A stretch of 8,968 bases of DNA, from contig JAITNO010000041.1 of the NCBI GenBank assembly GCA_031290405.1, positions 1-8,968 on the forward strand, read 5' to 3'. Below the pieces are notes generated by a model. The model was not told the origin of the DNA, searched no databases, and worked only from the letters and a program-made list of their open reading frames with translations. Below are positions 6,255 through 8,968 of the stretch, piece after piece; the stretch's first letter is position 1, and every line of letters begins with the position of its first letter. This DNA is from Spirochaetaceae bacterium. GTDB lineage: Bacteria > Spirochaetota > Spirochaetia > Treponematales > Breznakiellaceae. The position numbers and the translations under genes are program-made.

Positions 6255-7340
6255 CTACAAAAAAATATAGAGGCTGGCCAGGAGCGCCAGGCGGACGACG
6301 CGGCCTCCGCCGTAGGCGCGGTAACGCTGGCCGTCGTCGGAAAAGGCGGAGGCTTTTTCGCCGGGGAAGGGCGAATAGCGCGTCTGACTCCAGACGAGGC
6401 TGGGGTCTGAAAGGGCGACGTCGGGCCGCGCGGGGTTGAAGTGGATGAACGATTCGTGCGTGCCGCGTTCGTTCTGGGGGGCCTCGTCGGTTTCTTGCAG
6501 GTAGCGGACGATGCCGCGCGAAAAGTCGATGGATTGTACGACGGCGGAGTGCGCCATGCTTCCGTCGCTTGCGCGGAAGAGGATGATGTCGGCGGGGCGC
6601 AGGCCTTTGACGATGCCGGGTGTGGCGATGAGCGCGCGGTTGGAGGAGTTGTAAAACGAGGTGCCGGCGTAAAACGAGGGGTTCCCGCCGCGCGGGACGC
6701 CTAAGGCTCGGCTGAGGCGGCGCCCTAAGTCGGCGCCTTTGAAGGCGGCGGCGCGGGAGAGCGCGTGCCAGACGAAGGCTGAGCAGTCCATGCCGGTCCA
6801 CGCGATGCAATAGAGGTAGTTGTAGACGTCGCCTTCGGTTATGCCTTGCCCGCCTGAGAGGACGTAGGGTTTGTGCGGCAGGCCGTGGTAGGAGCCGGCC
6901 TTCATGCGGGCGATGTCGAAGATGTCGGCGCTGACGGTCCACTTTTGCGCGGGGATGTCGAAGACGACGACCTTTTCTTTGCCGTCGCCTAAGGCGGCGG
7001 CATACTCCTTGAAGTCGTCGGTTTCAAATGTTTCACGGATGGGCTCCCAGAGTGCGGCGGGCTCGGCCTTCCCCTTGCCTAAGAACTCCCAACCGCCTTC
7101 GACGAGGGAATCGCGTTCGTGGTTTTCGGCGAAGGGCATTCGGACGTTCATCACCTTGCCGTCTATGATGAAGGTCTTGAAGCATTCGCGGTAGGCTGCC
7201 TCGATGACGGCTTCGATGCCGTCTCCCCACAGCCGAGCGGGGTCCGAAAACGCGGCTATCGCCTGGACGCTCTGCGCGTCGTCGGCGCGGATGAGGCTGC
7301 CTGTCAGCAGCAGCAGCAGCGCGAGGGGGGCCGCTCTCAC
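6255..7340 (-). CDS. Exported NlpC/P60-like cysteine peptidase, probable peptidoglycan hydrolase
   Basis: The 361-residue product starts at a GTG (7340-7338), 6 nt after the flgG stop and with no clear ribosome binding site, so it is probably translated by coupling to flgG. Residues 1-19 form a signal peptide (MRAAPLALLLLLTGSLIRA) with a plausible cleavage before D20; there is no lipobox cysteine. Residues 20-160 match no family I recognise. The second half has the layout of an NlpC/P60 (C40-like) domain: nucleophile motif GMDCSAFVW with Cys186, then a GLRPADIILF strand (247-255) and SMAHSAVVQS with candidate catalytic His264. The third polar residue is not assigned. Such enzymes cut peptide stems in peptidoglycan, here in the periplasm. 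The C-terminus is hydrophobic (VRLALLASLYIFL), which is unusual. The link to flgG suggests wall remodelling for the flagellar rod, but this is inference. Confidence 0.72.
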   Translation of the reverse strand: MRAAPLALLLLLTGSLIRADDAQSVQAIAAFSDPARLWGDGIEAVIEAAYRECFKTFIIDGKVMNVRMPFAENHERDSLVEGGWEFLGKGKAEPAALWEPIRETFETDDFKEYAAALGDGKEKVVVFDIPAQKWTVSADIFDIARMKAGSYHGLPHKPYVLSGGQGITEGDVYNYLYCIAWTGMDCSAFVWHALSRAAAFKGADLGRRLSRALGVPRGGNPSFYAGTSFYNSSNRALIATPGIVKGLRPADIILFRASDGSMAHSAVVQSIDFSRGIVRYLQETDEAPQNERGTHESFIHFNPARPDVALSDPSLVWSQTRYSPFPGEKASAFSDDGQRYRAYGGGRVVRLALLASLYIFL

Positions 7341-7346
7341 CGTTGT

Positions 7347-8147
7347 CTAGCGTTTAAGGCCGGTTGCGGTTCCCAGCATATTGTCGCTGGTTTGGATGGT
7401 GCGGGAGTTGAACTCGTAGGCGCGCTGGGCGACGATGAGGCCGACCATCTCGCTGACGACGGAGACGTTGGACATCTCGAGCATCTTGTGGATGGTCTTG
7501 CCCATGCCTTCGTAGCCGGGGCGGCCGGGGATGGCGGCGCCGGAGGCTTCGGTCATCTTGTAGAGGTTTTCGCCGACGGCGGTGAGCCCGACGGGGTTCG
7601 GGAAGCGGTAGAGTTCCATCTGGGCGACGGCGACTTCTTCTTCGCGCCCGTCGATGGGGACTTTTACCGAGACGGCGCCGGTCTGCGTAACGTTCACGGT
7701 CTGCGGTAAAAAGTTTTCGGGCATCACGACGTCGGGCAGCGCCCAGTAGCCGTTTGAGGTAACGAGCCGGCCGTCGCTGTCGATCTTGAACGCGCCGTCG
7801 CGGGTGTAGGCGTAGCTGCCGTCGTAAAGCTGTATGCGGAAGAAGCCTTCGCCTTCGATGGCGATGTCGCTGATGTTGTCCGTCTGTTGCAGCGAGCCCT
7901 GCGTGAACATTCGCTGGGTGGCGGCGAGCTTGACGCCGTGCCCCATCTGCACGCCGACGGGCGTTACCGTGTCCTCGGTCGCCGGCGTTCCGGCCATCCG
8001 CACGGTCTGATAGAGCAGGTCTTCAAAGTCGGCGCGCACCTTCTTGAAGCCCGACGTGTTGACGTTGGCCAGATTGTTTGAAATTGTGTCGATGTTGGAC
8101 TGCTGCCCGATCATGCCGGATGCGCCTGTCCATAAGCTGCGAACCAT
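7347..8147 (-). CDS. flgG: Flagellar basal-body distal rod protein FlgG
   Basis: This 266-residue protein has the length and architecture of FlgG, the distal rod subunit of the flagellar basal body, which in spirochaetes supports the periplasmic flagella. The N-terminal rod motif is at about 10-35 (SGMIGQQSNIDTISNNLAN, then VNTSGFK), followed by FEDLLYQTVR. The middle contains the FlgG-type segment GVQMGHGVKLAATQRMFTQG and the D1-type strand IEGEGFFRIQLYDG with YTRDGAF. The C-terminal helix, about the last 42 residues (VSEMVGLIVAQRAYEFNSRT, then TSDNMLGTATGLKR), is the Flg_bbr_C coiled-coil segment. The ATG at 8147 follows an AGGGGGG ribosome binding site (8160-8154) at good spacing. The usual partner flgF is not upstream; uvrA is. 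The peptidase gene follows after 6 nt. Confidence 0.95.
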   Translation of the reverse strand: MVRSLWTGASGMIGQQSNIDTISNNLANVNTSGFKKVRADFEDLLYQTVRMAGTPATEDTVTPVGVQMGHGVKLAATQRMFTQGSLQQTDNISDIAIEGEGFFRIQLYDGSYAYTRDGAFKIDSDGRLVTSNGYWALPDVVMPENFLPQTVNVTQTGAVSVKVPIDGREEEVAVAQMELYRFPNPVGLTAVGENLYKMTEASGAAIPGRPGYEGMGKTIHKMLEMSNVSVVSEMVGLIVAQRAYEFNSRTIQTSDNMLGTATGLKR

Positions 8148-8249
8148 GGTGTTCCCCCCTGTGGCGACGCGGATTGTCGGCGTTGCCCTGTCCTCGTACT
8201 ATCGGCGAAAAGCGGGCCGATATTCACCGTGAGTTTTTTTGGGGGGCGT
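8148..8249 (-). other. uvrA-flgG spacer with flgG ribosome binding site
   Basis: This 102-bp spacer separates the uvrA stop (TGA, 8252-8250) from the flgG ATG. On the minus strand it holds a C-run then an A-run just after the uvrA stop (8247-8234), the inverted repeat at 8200-8222, and the ribosome binding site AGGGGGG (8160-8154). No small gene is visible. Confidence 0.6.
8199..8222 (-). promoter_or_regulatory. Inverted repeat overlapping a possible sigma-28-type -10 box upstream of flgG
   Basis: TATCGGC (8200-8206) and GCCGATA (8216-8222) form a 7-bp inverted repeat with a 9-nt loop. On the minus strand the half nearer flgG reads GCCGATAG, 7 of 8 bases of the GCCGATAA box used by flagellar sigma-28. 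The matching -35 position has only a weak TGAA-like sequence. It lies about 50 nt upstream of the flgG ATG, a reasonable promoter distance. It could instead be a hairpin at the end of uvrA, although no T-run follows on the minus strand. Confidence 0.35.
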
Positions 8250-8968
8250 TCAGCGGGAGAGCATCCGCTTGAGGTACTCTCCCGTGTACGAGCCGCTTGC
8301 TTGTGCGACCTCTTCGGGGGTGCCGACGGCCACGATGGCGCCGCCCTTACCGCCGCCTTCGGGGCCCAGGTCGATGATGTGGTCGGCTTGCAGCAGCACG
8401 TCGAGGTTGTGCTCGATCATGATGACGGTGTTCCCCTGGTCGGTGAGCCGCTGAATCACGGTCATCAGCATCTTTACGTCGGCGAAGTGAAGGCCGGTGG
8501 TCGGCTCGTCGAGGATGTAGAGCGTCTTGCCGGTGGAACGCTTGGACAGCTCGAGCGAGAGCTTTACGCGCTGCGCCTCGCCGCCGGACAGCGTGAGCGC
8601 CGACTGCCCGAGCTTGACGTAGCCCAGCCCCACGGAACGGAGCGTCTCCATCTTGTGGGCAATCGGGGGGATGTATTCAAAGAAATCGGCGGCCTCTTCG
8701 ATGGTCATCTCCAGCACGTCGGCGATGTTCTTGCCCTTGAAGCAGACTTCGAGCGTCTCCTTGTTGAAGCGCTTGCCCCCGCATACGTCGCAGGTGATGT
8801 AGACGTCGGGGAGGAAGTTCATCTCAATGCGGATGGTGCCGTCGCCGGCGCAATGTTCGCACCGGCCGCCGTGCACGTTGAAGCTGAAGCGCCCCGACTT
8901 GTAGCCGCGCGCCCTCGAGTCCGGCAGCCCCGCGAAGAGCTCGCGGATGGCGGTAAACACGCCCACGT
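8250..8968 (-). CDS. uvrA: Excinuclease ABC subunit A (UvrA), C-terminal part, partial at window edge
   Basis: About 239 C-terminal residues of UvrA are visible; the gene continues beyond the right edge, where the frame is open (VGVFTAIRELF is an internal UvrA segment, so the GTG at 8966 is not a start). UvrA is the ATP-dependent DNA damage sensor of nucleotide excision repair and forms a complex with UvrB. The C-terminal zinc module is intact (CEHC, 19 residues, CDVC), as are GLGYVKLGQSALTLSGGEAQ with the ABC signature, the Walker B TLYILDEPTTGLH, and the H-loop IMIEHNLDV. The C-terminus (VAQASGSYTGEYLKRMLSR) has the usual end. Nothing looks broken. The gene is co-oriented with flgG but separated from it by 102 bp. 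Confidence 0.97.
   Translation of the reverse strand, partial: VGVFTAIRELFAGLPDSRARGYKSGRFSFNVHGGRCEHCAGDGTIRIEMNFLPDVYITCDVCGGKRFNKETLEVCFKGKNIADVLEMTIEEAADFFEYIPPIAHKMETLRSVGLGYVKLGQSALTLSGGEAQRVKLSLELSKRSTGKTLYILDEPTTGLHFADVKMLMTVIQRLTDQGNTVIMIEHNLDVLLQADHIIDLGPEGGGKGGAIVAVGTPEEVAQASGSYTGEYLKRMLSR

Noticed and set aside
5826..6410. Plus-strand 194-codon frame encoding RVITSSP/KVITLRS heptads
   Set aside because: The array is open on both strands for structural reasons, and the frame ends in about 150 bp antisense to the peptidase gene. Translation is possible but not supported enough for a gene call.
8044..8272. Small plus-strand frames across the uvrA-flgG spacer
   Set aside because: They are mostly antisense to flgG, with no ribosome binding site or recognisable product.

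Overview
The window is GC-rich, densely coded bacterial DNA, most likely from an anaerobic, motile spirochaete of the Treponema group. The evidence is a spirochaete-like FlgG rod protein, a very large fused 2-hydroxyacyl-CoA dehydratase activase typical of strict anaerobes, and Rpn/PDDEXK-type tail fragments, which are common in treponemes. The lineage call is an inference from protein resemblance, not a search result.

Layout. Positions 1-312 hold two near-identical tandem copies of the C-terminal tail of an Rpn-type (PD-(D/E)XK transposase/nuclease) protein. The first copy runs off the left edge; the second has its own strong ribosome binding site. Positions 313-627 are non-coding and G/C-rich, with mutually exclusive hairpins. 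A promoter at 628-656 lies so close to the next ATG (665) that the mRNA is probably leaderless. It drives a 1429-residue fused activase/dehydratase-like protein (665-4954). The stop codon of that gene is followed immediately by a YmdB-family metallophosphoesterase (4955-5767) in which most predicted metal ligands are replaced.

Positions 5768-6254 separate two convergent gene groups. They carry an AT-rich minisatellite: 18 units in an exact 21-bp register, each built on a palindromic AGTTATAACT core, with a variant unit at each end. On the minus strand, reading right to left, are the 3' part of uvrA (8968-8250), flgG (8147-7347) and an exported NlpC/P60-like cysteine peptidase (7340-6255). The peptidase starts 6 nt after the flgG stop.

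Functional reading. The plus-strand pair looks like a co-expressed unit joining an ATP-dependent Fe-S activase/dehydratase to a degenerate or repurposed phosphodiesterase. The flgG-peptidase pair suggests a peptidoglycan hydrolase serving the periplasmic flagellar rod. The most unusual items are the 21-bp palindromic array, the altered YmdB metal site, the duplicated Rpn tail with its own start signal, and the flgG-linked peptidase. No complete new defence or mobile system is demonstrable here.
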